A DNA stretch of 64,000 nucleotides from Streptomyces dengpaensis (GTDB lineage Bacteria > Actinomycetota > Actinomycetes > Streptomycetales > Streptomycetaceae), in the NCBI RefSeq assembly GCF_002946835.1, contig NZ_CP026652.1, positions 4,960,001 to 5,024,000 of the forward strand. Reading direction: 5' to 3'. The position numbers and the translations under genes were made by a program. A model generated the notes under the pieces. That model was not told the origin of the DNA, ran no database searches, and worked only from the letters and a program-made list of their open reading frames with translations. This document shows, piece by piece, positions 14,182 to 22,909 of the stretch (positions are counted from its first letter, which is position 1; each line of letters starts with the position of its first letter).

Positions 14182-15960
14182 TCAGCCGAGCGGTACGCGT
14201 CGGAAGCGGCCCGCCACGCGCAGGTCCGTCTCGATGCGGCCGGCCATGGCGTGGAGTTCGGGCAGGACGTCGCGTACGCACTCCTCGGGGGTGCGGCGGC
14301 TGCTGTGCATGGCGACGTTCACCGCGGCCACGACGCGGCCGCCGCGCTCGCGCACCGGTACGGCGATGGACCGCAGCCCCTCCTCCAACTCCTCGTCGAC
14401 CAGGGCGTATCCGGCGTCCCGTACGCGGTCCAGTTCGGCCCTGAGCTTGGCCGGGTCCGTGATGGTGCGCGGGGTCAGCGGGAGCAGATCGGGAAGTCGG
14501 GGGTCCGGCCGATCGGCCAGGATCACGCGGCCCATCGAGGTCGCGTACGCGGGCAGCCGGGTGCCGATGGTGATGTTGACGCTCATGACACGGCTGGTGG
14601 AGACGCGGCCCATGTACTGGATCTCGTCGCCGGTCAGGACCGCGAGGGACACCGAGTCGTGCAGCCGTTGCGAGAGGTCGGTGAGGTGCGGTGCCGCGAT
14701 CTCGGGGAGCGAGGTGCGCGACAGCGGAGGGAAACCGAGGCCCAGGACACGCGGCGTGAGCCGGAAGACGCGGCCGTGCGTGGTGACGTATCCGAGGTGT
14801 TCCAGGGTGATCAGGGCGCGCCGGGCGGTCGCGCGGGCGAGACCGGTGGCCTGGGCGACCTCCGTGAGGGTCAGCTCGGCGCGGCCCTCGCCGAAGGCCG
14901 TGATCACGGTCAGCCCGCGGGCCAGCGACTCGACGAACTCCCGCCCCAGCTCCTGCTTGGAGGCGCCGGTCCAGCCGGCGAGCCCGGACGCGGCGTCCGG
15001 TTCGGCGGGCGGCGCCTCCCGAAGCTCCCGTTCCATCGCGGCCACGGCCGTCCGCAGCCGCGGCAGCAGCGTGTCCCGCAGGTCGGCCGCGGTGTGCCGG
15101 CTGGTGTGACTCACCACGCTCACCACACACGCGATCCGCCCCGCCTCCCGTACGGGCATGGAGATCGCGACCAGCGCCGGCTCGATGAGCTGGTCGTCCA
15201 GTGCCCAGCCGGTCTCCCGGGCCTCGGCCGTACGCTGCTCGAAGTCGTCGCCGACAGTGGGGAGTTGGCTCGGTGGAGTGCGCTGGTCCGGTGCGCCGTC
15301 GTCGGCGTACGGACGGCTTCTGGCCGGTACGGCCGGAAACCCCCGGTCCTCCGGATCGGCCGCCCGGCGTGCGCGCCAGCGGGTCCAGTCCTCCTCGTCC
15401 CACTCGGTGGCGAACAGCGGGCCCGGCGCGGTGCGTTCGGCGGGCAGCAGGTCGCCGATGCGGAAGTTCAGTGACATGGCGCGGCGCCGGGTCGCCTGGT
15501 GGATGAAGCGGATTCCGTCCCGGTCGCCCACGGCCAGGGACACCGACTCGTCGAGTTCGTCGGCGAGCGCGTCGGCGTGCGCGTCCAGCAGGCGGGGGAG
15601 CCGCAGGGACGCGAGGTAGGCGTTGCCGAGTTCCATCAGGCGCGGGGCCAGTACGGCGTCCCGGCCGTCGAGGCGTACGTACCCCATGCGCGCGAGGGTC
15701 GCCGTGATCCGGTCGACGGTGGAACGCGCCAGGCCGGTGGCCCGCTCCAGCCCGCTCAGGCTGGACACCCCGTCGGCCTCGGTCAGCCGCCGCAGCACGG
15801 CGATACCGCGGATGAGGGGCGTTACGGCCTCGGCGGGCACCGTGGTCTCCGGCCGTCCGGGTCCGGTCTTGGGCACCCGTGTCCCGGTCCCTGGCTGGGG
15901 ACCGGTCGCGGGCCCCGGCCCGGGCCCGGTCTCGGGGGCCGGGTCGACGTTCGATGGCAT
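14182..15960 (-). CDS. Double IclR-family transcriptional regulator
   Basis: 592 residues, about twice the usual ~260. Two complete IclR modules lie in tandem. Module 1 (residues ~45-320) has a winged helix VSSLSGLERATGLARSTVDR and an effector domain. Module 2 (~345-590) has LTLTEVAQATGLARATARRA and an effector domain ending MHSSRRTPEECVRDVLPEL. The first ~40 residues are Pro/Gly/Thr-rich. IclR proteins of the PcaR/PcaU type control aromatic-acid catabolism and bind small carboxylates; a fused pair could act as a built-in dimer. No catabolic operon is adjacent, so targets are unknown. The ATG at 15960 is preceded by three ~25-bp repeats. Confidence 0.88.
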   Translation of the reverse strand: MPSNVDPAPETGPGPGPATGPQPGTGTRVPKTGPGRPETTVPAEAVTPLIRGIAVLRRLTEADGVSSLSGLERATGLARSTVDRITATLARMGYVRLDGRDAVLAPRLMELGNAYLASLRLPRLLDAHADALADELDESVSLAVGDRDGIRFIHQATRRRAMSLNFRIGDLLPAERTAPGPLFATEWDEEDWTRWRARRAADPEDRGFPAVPARSRPYADDGAPDQRTPPSQLPTVGDDFEQRTAEARETGWALDDQLIEPALVAISMPVREAGRIACVVSVVSHTSRHTAADLRDTLLPRLRTAVAAMERELREAPPAEPDAASGLAGWTGASKQELGREFVESLARGLTVITAFGEGRAELTLTEVAQATGLARATARRALITLEHLGYVTTHGRVFRLTPRVLGLGFPPLSRTSLPEIAAPHLTDLSQRLHDSVSLAVLTGDEIQYMGRVSTSRVMSVNITIGTRLPAYATSMGRVILADRPDPRLPDLLPLTPRTITDPAKLRAELDRVRDAGYALVDEELEEGLRSIAVPVRERGGRVVAAVNVAMHSSRRTPEECVRDVLPELHAMAGRIETDLRVAGRFRRVPLG

Positions 15961-15974
15961 GGGCTCTCCGTGGG

Positions 15975-16049
15975 GATCTCAGAAGAGACACGTGGTGCGA
16001 ATCTCAGAGAGACACCGTGGTGCGGATCTCCGAACAGACACCGTAATGC
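15975..16049. promoter_or_regulatory. Three tandem ~25-bp repeats upstream of the IclR gene
   Basis: Three imperfect copies of a unit built around ATCTCagagAGACACcGTGGTGC (15975-15998, 15999-16023, 16024-16049) start 15 bases upstream of the regulator's start codon. The 25-bp spacing puts them about two and a half helical turns apart. PcaU-type IclR proteins bind triple repeats, so these are candidate autoregulatory sites. The rest of the gap to 16201 holds only loosely repeated Cys/Gly-codon-like sequence and no gene. Confidence 0.5.
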
Positions 16050-16201
16050 TTGCCGTGGCACCTCAGCAGGTCGGCGGTGCGCCAGTCAGCAGGTCGGCGG
16101 CGCGCGGCAGCAGGCCAAGCCGCACGCGACAGCCGGTCGGCGGCACGCGTCAGCAGGGCAGCCGCACGTACGCACGTCAGTGGCACGCCGCCCGAGCGGT
16201 C

Positions 16202-17488
16202 TCAGCGGCGCGTCACGTACACCTGGTGGTTCCCCGTGAGGTCCACCCCGGCGACCCGGACCGTGACGCCCAACCGGGGGTCCTTGAACGACTCGCCGGG
16301 CGTGAACGGCGCGTCGGAGAGCTCCGCGTGCACGTTGGGGGAGCGGGTGCAGCCGCCGCTGTCGCGCTGGGAGTCGTACACGGTGATGGGCCCGTTCCCG
16401 GTGTCGATGCCCGCGTCGACCTTGTAGATGAGGATGCCGGGACGGCAGACCGCGGAGTCGTTGCCGTCGCGGGTGCGCAGTTCGAGGGCGTACCCGGCGC
16501 CGGCGCCGGTGGGTACGAAGACGAGCTTGTCGCCCCCGGGCCGGGCCAGCGGGGTGAGCGTGTACTCCGCGGTGCCGGGCGCAACCGCGCAGCGGACCTG
16601 CGTGTCGTCGAGCCAGCCGAGCTTCCACTTGTGCCAGCCGAGCAGATCGTTGTCGGCCCCCCAGTCCTCGCTCATGATGTCCCAGTGGCCGACCGCGCTC
16701 CCGCCCTCCTGGGTGTAGAGGTCGGGCAGGCCGAAGGTGTGGCTGTTCTCGTGGGGGAGCACCCGGTAGCCGGTCTCGGTGTAGGAGCCGGAGCCGTCGT
16801 CCTGGCGGCTGTAGACGAAGGACGCGTTGGAGACCGGGACGCCGTCGGCGACGGGGGCCTCCGTGTTGCCGGCGAAGGTCACGGACAGCACGGTGTCCAG
16901 CGCGGAGGGGCCGGCATTCGGGGTCACCAGGACGTTCAGGATGTCGTACGCGCGGAAGTCGACGGTCGGATCGGCCGCGGCCACGATGTCCTTGACCAGA
17001 GTGCGGTACCCGGGATCGAAGGGCGCGCCGCGCTCTATGCCGTACGCCTTGAACGGCTTGGGCATCCGCAGCCAGCGCTTGATGGGGGTCTCGGGGCGAT
17101 AGTCGAGGCGGCCGTACGAGCCGGTATGGAACCAGCGCTGGGTCTGCGGGAAGAACTCACCGTAGCGGTCGAGCGCGCTGCCCTTTCCGGGCGCGTCGGA
17201 GAAGTCGACCATCAGCGTGAGGGCCCGGACGGTGCCGGTGGAGCGGGCGTAGCCGGGGGAGGTCGGTATGCCTTCCCCCATCAGTACGGCCACTGGGCCA
17301 TTGATCAGGCAGGGGCCGAGGGCGGCGGAGCGGGCCAGTGCGATGGAGCCCCCCGCCGTGAAGCCCCCCGTGAGGTGTCCGGTGCCTGCGGAGGTGCTGA
17401 CCGTCAGCGTCAGGACGGTCACCGCGGCGAGCGCGGCCGTACGGCGCGGGCGTATCCGACGGCGGAGCGGAGGTCGCTCAGGCGGCAT
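16202..17488 (-). CDS. Secreted M6-family metalloprotease
   Basis: 428 residues. The N-terminus MPPERPPLRRRIRPRR is very basic and followed by a hydrophobic core (TAALAAVTVLTLTVSTSAG), so it is exported. The zinc site is VLPHENSHTFGLPDLY: HExxH with a downstream Asp, as in the immune-inhibitor-A-like M6 peptidases. The C-terminal third is beta-rich (ELRTRDGNDSAVCRPGILIY) and likely a substrate- or wall-binding domain. The ATG at 17488 has GGAGCGAAGGG ahead. The gene is divergent from a TetR regulator across 570 bases dominated by a minisatellite. Substrate is unknown. Confidence 0.9.
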   Translation of the reverse strand: MPPERPPLRRRIRPRRTAALAAVTVLTLTVSTSAGTGHLTGGFTAGGSIALARSAALGPCLINGPVAVLMGEGIPTSPGYARSTGTVRALTLMVDFSDAPGKGSALDRYGEFFPQTQRWFHTGSYGRLDYRPETPIKRWLRMPKPFKAYGIERGAPFDPGYRTLVKDIVAAADPTVDFRAYDILNVLVTPNAGPSALDTVLSVTFAGNTEAPVADGVPVSNASFVYSRQDDGSGSYTETGYRVLPHENSHTFGLPDLYTQEGGSAVGHWDIMSEDWGADNDLLGWHKWKLGWLDDTQVRCAVAPGTAEYTLTPLARPGGDKLVFVPTGAGAGYALELRTRDGNDSAVCRPGILIYKVDAGIDTGNGPITVYDSQRDSGGCTRSPNVHAELSDAPFTPGESFKDPRLGVTVRVAGVDLTGNHQVYVTRR

Positions 17489-17620
17489 GCGGGGGCCCTT
17501 CGCTCCACGGCAGCCGCCGGTTCCGGGCTGCACCCTTGCGATCACCCTGTGTCGACGGCGGGTCGGGCGCGCGCTGGAGGAGCCCGATCGAGGGGTGCGG
17601 GCCTGGTGGAGTGCTCATGA

Positions 17621-17854
17621 GGACTCCGTACGTGGACTCCGTACGTGGACTCCGTACGTGGACTCCGTACGTGGACTCCGTACGTGGACTCCGTACGTGG
17701 ACTCCGTACGTGGACTCCGTACGTGGACTCCGTACGTGGACTCCGTACGTGGACTCCGTACGTGGACTCCGTACGTGGACTCCGTACGTGGACTCCGTAC
17801 GTGGACTCCGTACGAGGGCTCCGTACGAGGGCTCCGTACGAGGGCTCCCCGCGG
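17621..17854. repeat. 13-bp minisatellite, 15 perfect or near-perfect units plus degenerate tail
   Basis: The unit GGACTCCGTACGT is repeated without a gap from 17621 to 17815 (14 exact copies, the 15th ending in A). Two GGGCTCCGTACGA variants and decayed units follow to about 17854. Thirteen is not a multiple of three, so all six frames stay open and appear as spurious proteins. Each unit holds the palindrome CGTACG. It sits between the metalloprotease start and the TetR promoter. Confidence 0.95.
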
Positions 17855-17950
17855 ACTCCGCACGAGGACCCCGCCGGGACCCCGTATGCGCGTGACGCAA
17901 GCCAATACACGTGATGTGGGTCACATGAAATTTCTTCGAGGGCGGGAAAT

Positions 17951-18013
17951 AACCGGGGACAGTTTCCCCGTTTAGCCATACGTCCGAGCGAAACGGGGAG
18001 CCAGTCCCCGGAT
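17951..18013. promoter_or_regulatory. Twin operator-like dyads before the TetR gene
   Basis: Two copies of the same 23-bp dyad 40 bp apart: AACCGGGGA-CAGTT-TCCCCGTTT at 17951-17973 and AAACGGGGA-GCCAG-TCCCCGGAT at 17991-18013. They end 44 bases before the TetR start. The TetR protein is the obvious binder and the MFS gene downstream the likely second target. Confidence 0.6.
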
Positions 18014-18057
18014 CGCAACCCCCGATTCAACTCAGGTCACGAACCGAGGAGTACACC

Positions 18058-18705
18058 GTGGAGACCGCAACCCCCGCGCTGCGCCGAGTGGGCCGGCCCC
18101 GTGCCGATGCACTGCGCAACCGGGAGCGGATCATCGCCGCTGCCCGCGAGATGTTCGTCGAGTTCGGCGCTCAGGTGCCGTTCGACGAGATCGCCCGCCG
18201 GGCCGGTGTCGGCAACGCCACGCTGTACCGTAACTTCCCCGACCGCGACGCGCTCGCGCGTGAGGTCGTCTGCTCGGTCATGGACCGCACGTCGGAGTGG
18301 GTCGAGGAGGCCATCACCGAGGGCGGTGACGCCTTCGAGGCGCTCAGCGGCTTTGTGCACTTCGCCGCCGACGAGCGGATCGGCGCCCTGTGCCCGATGC
18401 TCTCCGAGAGTTTCGACAAGCACCATCCCGACCTGGTCGCCGCGAACGAGCGGATCACCGGCCTGATCGAGCAGCTGATGGCCCGCGCACGCGAGGCCGG
18501 ACAGCTGCGCCCCGACGTCGAGTTCGGCGACCTGATGATCGCGGTCAGCCAGCTCACCAGGCCGCTGCCCGGGACCGCGTGCCAGGGCAACGACCGCTTC
18601 GTGCACCGTCATCTGCAGCTGTTCCTGGACGGCATGCGGGCCCCGGCCCGCACCGGCGAACTGCCCGGAGTGGCCGCCACCGTGGAGGACCTGCGACGAG
18701 CGTGA
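18058..18705 (+). CDS. TetR-family regulator
   Basis: 215 residues. The N-terminal helix-turn-helix is in VPFDEIARRAGVGNATLYRN, preceded by RNRERIIAAAREMFVEFGAQ. The C-terminal domain (residues ~90-190) contains ALCPMLSESFDKHHPDLVAA and is a ligand pocket without identifiable specificity. The GTG start at 18058 follows CGAGGAG. Two dyads upstream fit autoregulation. The DHA2-type MFS gene follows on the same strand after a repeat-rich 346-base spacer, an arrangement usual for drug-efflux control in streptomycetes. Confidence 0.9.
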   Translation: METATPALRRVGRPRADALRNRERIIAAAREMFVEFGAQVPFDEIARRAGVGNATLYRNFPDRDALAREVVCSVMDRTSEWVEEAITEGGDAFEALSGFVHFAADERIGALCPMLSESFDKHHPDLVAANERITGLIEQLMARAREAGQLRPDVEFGDLMIAVSQLTRPLPGTACQGNDRFVHRHLQLFLDGMRAPARTGELPGVAATVEDLRRA

Positions 18706-19051
18706 CCGAAGCCGACGAGCGTGACCGAAGCCGATGACGTGACCGAAGACCGACGACGCACACGAAGACCGACGACGCACACGAAGACCGACGACGACCG
18801 ATGACGCGAACGAAAACAGATGACGCAACCGATGAGCCGGTGAGTTCAGCACCCAGCGCCAGTCAGTAGTCCTGCAAAGCCTCCGAGGGCCGCAAAGCTT
18901 TGCGAGGCCTCAAAGCTTCCCGAGCACTACAAAGCTTCCCGAGTCCTACGAAGCTGCCCGGCCGTCGACGAAGACGAGCCGTCCCTTTCCCTCGCCTTCC
19001 CTCACCTTTCCTCGCCCTTTTTCGCTACGAAGTCCCGGAGTGGGTACCCCC
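18706..19051. repeat. Spacer made of short decaying repeats
   Basis: No gene. The first half is built of 19-bp units CGAAGACCGACGACGCACA (18744-18796, two exact plus a partial) within a wider run of GACCGAAG-like copies. The second half (18871-18960) has five copies of an AAAGCTT-containing ~20-mer. The MFS promoter probably lies in the last 90 bases. Confidence 0.7.
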
Positions 19052-20596
19052 ATGTCTGCAACATCCGCATCAACCGGCAAGTCGGCGGCCATCCCCGACG
19101 CCCATGCCAATCGCTGGAAAGCGCTCACCTTCATAGCGCTCGCCCAGCTGATGGTCGTCCTCGACGCCACCATCGTGAACATCGCGCTGCCCTCCGCCCA
19201 GCAGGACCTGGGGATCTCGGACGGCAACCGCCAGTGGGTCATCACGGCCTACGCCCTGGCCTTCGGTGGTCTGCTGCTCTTCGGCGGCCGCATCGCCGAC
19301 CTGTGGGGCCGCAAGCGCACCTTTGTGACCGGCCTGATCGGCTTCGCCAGCGCGTCCGCCCTGGGCGGTGCCGCGACCAACGAGGCGATGCTGCTCGGCT
19401 CGCGCGCCCTTCAGGGTGCCTTCGGCGCGCTGCTCGCGCCGGCCGCGCTGTCGCTGCTCGCGGTCATGTTCACCGACGCCAAGGAGCGCGCCAAGGCGTT
19501 CGGCATCTACGGCGCGATCGCCGGTGGCGGTGGCGCCGTCGGCCTGATCCTCGGCGGGTTCCTCACCGAGTACCTCGACTGGCGCTGGACGTTCTTCGTG
19601 AACATCCCGTTCGCGGTCGTCGCCGCCGCCGGTGCGTACTTCGTCATCCGTGAGCCGGAGGGCGGCCGCAACCGCTCGCCGCTCGACATCCCGGGTGTCG
19701 TCCTGTCCACCCTCGGCCTGGTCGCCCTCGTCTACGGCTTCACGCGCGCCGAGTCCGACGGCTGGGGTAACTCCATGACGATCGGCCTGTTCGTCGCGTC
19801 CGCCGTCCTGCTGGCCGCGTTCGTCCTCGTCGAGTCCAAGGTCAAGGCCCCGCTGCTGCCCCTCCGGGTGATCACCGAGCGCAACCGCGCCGGCGTCTAC
19901 CTCTCCCTCGGCCTCGCGGTCATCGCGATGTTCGGTCTGTTCCTCTTCCTGACCTACTACCTGCAGGTCGTGAAGGGCTACTCGCCGGTCAGGACCGGCT
20001 TCGCCTTCCTGCCGATGATCGTGGGCATGATCACGGGCTCCACGCAGATCGGTGCCCGTCTGATGACGCGCGTTCCGGCCCGGCTGCTGATGGGCCCGGG
20101 CTTCCTGGCCGCCGCGGTCGGCATGCTGCTGCTGACCCAGATGGAGGTCGGCTCCTCGTACGCGGGCCTGCTCCTGCCTGCCCAGCTGCTGCTCGGCCTC
20201 GGCATGGGTACGGCGTTCATGCCGGCCATGTCCCTGTCCACGCACGGCATCGAGCCGCGCGACGCCGGTGTCGCCTCCGCGATGGTCAACACCTCGCAGC
20301 AGGTGGGCGGCGCGATCGGTACGGCCCTGCTGAACACGATCGCCGCCTCGGCGACCACCTCGTACATCAAGGACCACATCGCCGGTGCCGCCTCTCGGCC
20401 GCAGCAGCAGCTCGTCCAGCTGGAGGGCTTGGTGGAGGGCTACACCAGCGCGATCGGGTTCGCCGTCGGCATCCTCGTGGTCGCCGCGGCGATCGCCCTC
20501 ACCTTCATCAACGCCGGCCGCCCGGACGCCACTTCGGCCGTCGCCAAGGGTGAGGACGCCGAGGACGAGGTGAAGGTGCCGGTCATCGCCCACTGA
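19052..20596 (+). CDS. DHA2-type (EmrB/QacA) MFS drug transporter
   Basis: 514 residues with fourteen predicted membrane segments, the length and topology of the DHA2 drug:H+ antiporters. Motif D1 is LDATIVNIALPSAQQDLG in segment 1, motif A is GGRIADLWGRKRTF and motif C is GAIAGGGGAVGLILGGFLTE. The last ~25 residues are acidic and cytoplasmic. I use the ATG at 19052, with GGAG upstream, rather than the GTG four codons earlier. It should export a cationic or amphipathic toxic compound under control of the upstream TetR protein. Confidence 0.92.
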   Translation: MSATSASTGKSAAIPDAHANRWKALTFIALAQLMVVLDATIVNIALPSAQQDLGISDGNRQWVITAYALAFGGLLLFGGRIADLWGRKRTFVTGLIGFASASALGGAATNEAMLLGSRALQGAFGALLAPAALSLLAVMFTDAKERAKAFGIYGAIAGGGGAVGLILGGFLTEYLDWRWTFFVNIPFAVVAAAGAYFVIREPEGGRNRSPLDIPGVVLSTLGLVALVYGFTRAESDGWGNSMTIGLFVASAVLLAAFVLVESKVKAPLLPLRVITERNRAGVYLSLGLAVIAMFGLFLFLTYYLQVVKGYSPVRTGFAFLPMIVGMITGSTQIGARLMTRVPARLLMGPGFLAAAVGMLLLTQMEVGSSYAGLLLPAQLLLGLGMGTAFMPAMSLSTHGIEPRDAGVASAMVNTSQQVGGAIGTALLNTIAASATTSYIKDHIAGAASRPQQQLVQLEGLVEGYTSAIGFAVGILVVAAAIALTFINAGRPDATSAVAKGEDAEDEVKVPVIAH

Positions 20597-20717
20597 CGGC
20601 ACGGTCCGCACTCCGGGTACATCGGCCACTCACCGCGGCCACTCCGGGTACTGCGGCCACTCCGGGTACTTCGCGTACGGACGCGGGATGGGGACGGTCC
20701 GTACGATTCCCAGGGAC

Positions 20718-20763
20718 TGCCCCGGCTCCAACTCAGCCACTCAGGCCGAGCGGAGCCGGGGCA
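20718..20763. terminator. Hairpin between convergent MFS and MarR genes
   Basis: Perfect 12-bp arms TGCCCCGGCTCC / GGAGCCGGGGCA around a 22-base loop, 49 bases from the MarR stop and 121 from the MFS stop. Confidence 0.75.
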
Positions 20764-20811
20764 GACCCGCGTCCGGGGCCCGTCGGCCCGCCCGGCGAGA
20801 GTTCCGCACTC

Positions 20812-21315
20812 CTAACGCAGCCAGGGCAGATCCGCCCCCGCGTCCTTCGGCTGGAGTCCCTCGGCGATGATCCGCATGGCGTCGCCGAAGGCCTTCTGCT
20901 GGTCCGGGGTGAGCCGGTCGAACAGGGCCTGGCGTACGGCGCTGACATGGCCCGGCGCGGTGCGCCGCAGTACTTCGAAGCCCTCGTCGGTGAGGATCGC
21001 GAACTGTCCCCGCTTGTCGGAGGGGCAGTCCTCGCGCCGTACCCAGCCGCTCTTCTCCAGGCGCGCGATCGCGTGGGAGAGCCGGGAGCGGGTGATCTTC
21101 GCGCTCATCGCCAGCTCGGTCATCCGCAGCTGCCTGCGCGGTGCTTCGGCGAGCTGGACGAGCAGGCCGTAGTAGATGTGCGGCATGCCCGCGTCACGCT
21201 GGAGCTGGCGATCGAGATGGTCCTCAAGGAGAGTCGTGGCGTGCCGGTACGCACGCCAGATGCGCTGTTCCTCGTCGTTGAGCCAGCGTGGCTCTTCAGC
21301 GGATGCCGTGTTCAT
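20812..21315 (-). CDS. MarR-family regulator
   Basis: 167 residues. The winged helix covers residues ~50-115: QLRMTELAMSAKITRSRLSH is the recognition region and VRREDCPSDKRGQFAILTDE the wing with the conserved D-x-R. The ATG at 21315 has GTGGAG 5 bases upstream. It is divergent from a LigB-type dioxygenase gene with direct repeats CTTGAAACTT between them, so it most likely represses that enzyme until a phenolic or oxidant ligand binds. One Cys sits in the wing (EDCPSD), not at the OhrR sensing position, so redox sensing is not implied. Confidence 0.9.
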   Translation of the reverse strand: MNTASAEEPRWLNDEEQRIWRAYRHATTLLEDHLDRQLQRDAGMPHIYYGLLVQLAEAPRRQLRMTELAMSAKITRSRLSHAIARLEKSGWVRREDCPSDKRGQFAILTDEGFEVLRRTAPGHVSAVRQALFDRLTPDQQKAFGDAMRIIAEGLQPKDAGADLPWLR

Positions 21316-21338
21316 GTACTCCACTGTACGAGCCCCTT

Positions 21339-21389
21339 CTTGAAACTTAAACAAAAATCACGTAAGCTTGACCAAAGAGCTTGAAACTT
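21339..21389. promoter_or_regulatory. Paired MarR-type boxes
   Basis: The 10-mer CTTGAAACTT occurs at 21339-21348 and 21380-21389, 41 bp apart, each followed by an A/T-rich extension (TTAAAC, TTAAGG-like). They lie in the 112-base region between the divergent MarR and dioxygenase genes and are strikingly AT-rich for this genome. Confidence 0.6.
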
Positions 21390-21427
21390 TAAGGACTTTT
21401 GGACTCTAGGTACTCATGGGAGCCGCC

Positions 21428-22234
21428 ATGTCCGCCGCCACCGAGGAGCGTTCCGCGCTCGAGCGCATGCCCGCCCTCTACCTGAGCCATGGCGCCCCGC
21501 CGCTCGCCGACGACCCGATCTGGCCCGGCCAGCTCGCCGCATGGTCCGCGGACCTGCCGCGCCCCAAGGCGATCCTCATGGTCTCCGCCCACTGGGAAGA
21601 GGCCCCGCTCGCCCTCGGCGCGGTGGAGACCGTGCCGCTCGTGTACGACTTCTGGGGCTTCCCCGAGCACTACTACCAGGTCACGTACGCGGCGCCCGGA
21701 GCCCCCGAACTCGCCGAGTCCGTAAGGAAGTTGCTGCGCGCGCCCGGTACGCCGGTGCAGGACATCCCGGACCGAGGGCTCGACCACGGCGCGTACGTCC
21801 CGCTGGCGGAGATGTTCCCCGAGGCCGACATCCCGGTCCTGCAGTTTTCCATGCCGACCCTCGACCCGGTCCGCCTCTTCGAGATCGGCCGCAAGCTGGC
21901 GCCGCTGCGCGACGAGGGTGTCCTGATCGTCGGCTCCGGCTTCTTCACGCACAATCTGGCGGCCCTGCGGCACGCCGGCGGGGGAGTCCCGTCCTGGTCG
22001 AGCGAGTTCGACGACTGGGGCCACCGCGCCCTGGACGCCGGTGACGTGGACGCGCTGCTCGACTTCGAGCGCAAGTCCCCGGCGGGCCGGCTGGCCCACC
22101 CGCGCACCGAGCACTTCGCCCCCCTCTTCGTGACCCTGGGCGCGGCGGACGCGGCCGGTGAGCCGGACGGGCAGAGGTCCGTGATCGACGGCTTCTGGAT
22201 GGGGATGGCGAAGCGGTCGGTGCAGTTCGGCTGA
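21428..22234 (+). CDS. LigB/DODA-family extradiol dioxygenase
   Basis: 268 residues, the length of class III extradiol dioxygenases of the DODA/YgiD type. Candidate iron/zinc ligands and catalytic histidines are His21 (YLSHGAPPL), His55 (MVSAHWEEAP), His120 (DRGLDHGAYVP) and His175 (SGFFTHNL), all at family positions. YgiD cleaves the ring of catechols such as L-DOPA; the substrate here is inferred only as a catecholic compound. It is cytoplasmic. The ATG at 21428 with GGGAG 5 bases upstream is preferred over an in-frame ATG at 21416. The divergent MarR gene is its likely regulator. Confidence 0.9.
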   Translation: MSAATEERSALERMPALYLSHGAPPLADDPIWPGQLAAWSADLPRPKAILMVSAHWEEAPLALGAVETVPLVYDFWGFPEHYYQVTYAAPGAPELAESVRKLLRAPGTPVQDIPDRGLDHGAYVPLAEMFPEADIPVLQFSMPTLDPVRLFEIGRKLAPLRDEGVLIVGSGFFTHNLAALRHAGGGVPSWSSEFDDWGHRALDAGDVDALLDFERKSPAGRLAHPRTEHFAPLFVTLGAADAAGEPDGQRSVIDGFWMGMAKRSVQFG

Positions 22235-22310
22235 GCCGCGGTGCGGTTCGGCTGGGCTGCCGTACGGTTCGGCTGCCCCTTCGCCGTTCTTCGTTCGGCT
22301 CTCTTCGCCG

Positions 22311-22850
22311 CTATCGGTTCAGCTCTTTCTCGTACCAGACGACGTCCCAGTAGCGGCCGAACTTGCGGCCGACCTCCCGGTAGGTGCCTATGTGCCGGAA
22401 CCCGAAGCGTTCGTGCAGGCGTACGGACGCTTCGTTGGGCTCGGCGTCGTTGGGCTGGGCGATGCCCGCGTAGGCGCGGTGCAGGTCCTCGCCGGCGAGT
22501 GCCTCGAAGAGGGCCTTGTAGAGGAGTGTGCCGGTACCGCGTCCGCCCGCGTCCGGCGCGACGTAGACCGTGACCTCTACGGATGTGGCGTACGCGGGCT
22601 TGGGGCGGAACGGGCTGGATGTGGCGTACCCAAGAATCGCCTTGGAGTCCGCGTCCGTGGCAACCATCAGGCGGTGTGGTCCGTCTTCAGGGTGGGAGAG
22701 CAACCACGGCCGACGCTCTTCCGGCGTGAAGACGGCGGTGTCGAAGGTGATGGGCGTCTCGCGAACGTAGTGGTTGTAGATGTCCGTGAGGGCGTCGAGG
22801 TCGCTCTCGACTCCCGGCCTGACCTGCACCTCTGTACGTTCCGGCGGCAT
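22311..22850 (-). CDS. GNAT acetyltransferase, phosphinothricin-resistance type
   Basis: 179 residues, one GNAT domain. Family landmarks are the N-terminal VRPGVESDLDALTDIYNHYV, the strand VEVTVYVAPDAGGRGTGTLL with the acetyl-CoA loop (GGRGTG), and SVRLHERFGFRHIGTYREVG. The tail GRYWDVVWYEKEL is characteristic of the Bar/Pat-like acetyltransferases that acetylate phosphinothricin or methionine sulfoximine. The true substrate could be another amino-group compound. The ATG at 22850 follows AGGGAGGACGG. It is divergent from hrdD; its promoter shares the 200-base gap with the sigma-R-type promoter. Confidence 0.88.
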   Translation of the reverse strand: MPPERTEVQVRPGVESDLDALTDIYNHYVRETPITFDTAVFTPEERRPWLLSHPEDGPHRLMVATDADSKAILGYATSSPFRPKPAYATSVEVTVYVAPDAGGRGTGTLLYKALFEALAGEDLHRAYAGIAQPNDAEPNEASVRLHERFGFRHIGTYREVGRKFGRYWDVVWYEKELNR

Positions 22851-22909
22851 CCGTCCTCCCTGTGGCGGGACAGGGTACTGCAAGATCAGAAAAATTGAGG
22901 GGCGGGTTG

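Noticed and set aside
17621..17854. CRISPR array
   Set aside because: Repeats are 13 bp and contiguous with no spacers, and no cas genes are present.
17478..17975. Several repetitive proteins (PYVDSVRGLRTWT type) on both strands
   Set aside because: Produced by the 13-bp minisatellite, which leaves all frames open; no start site or conserved neighbours.
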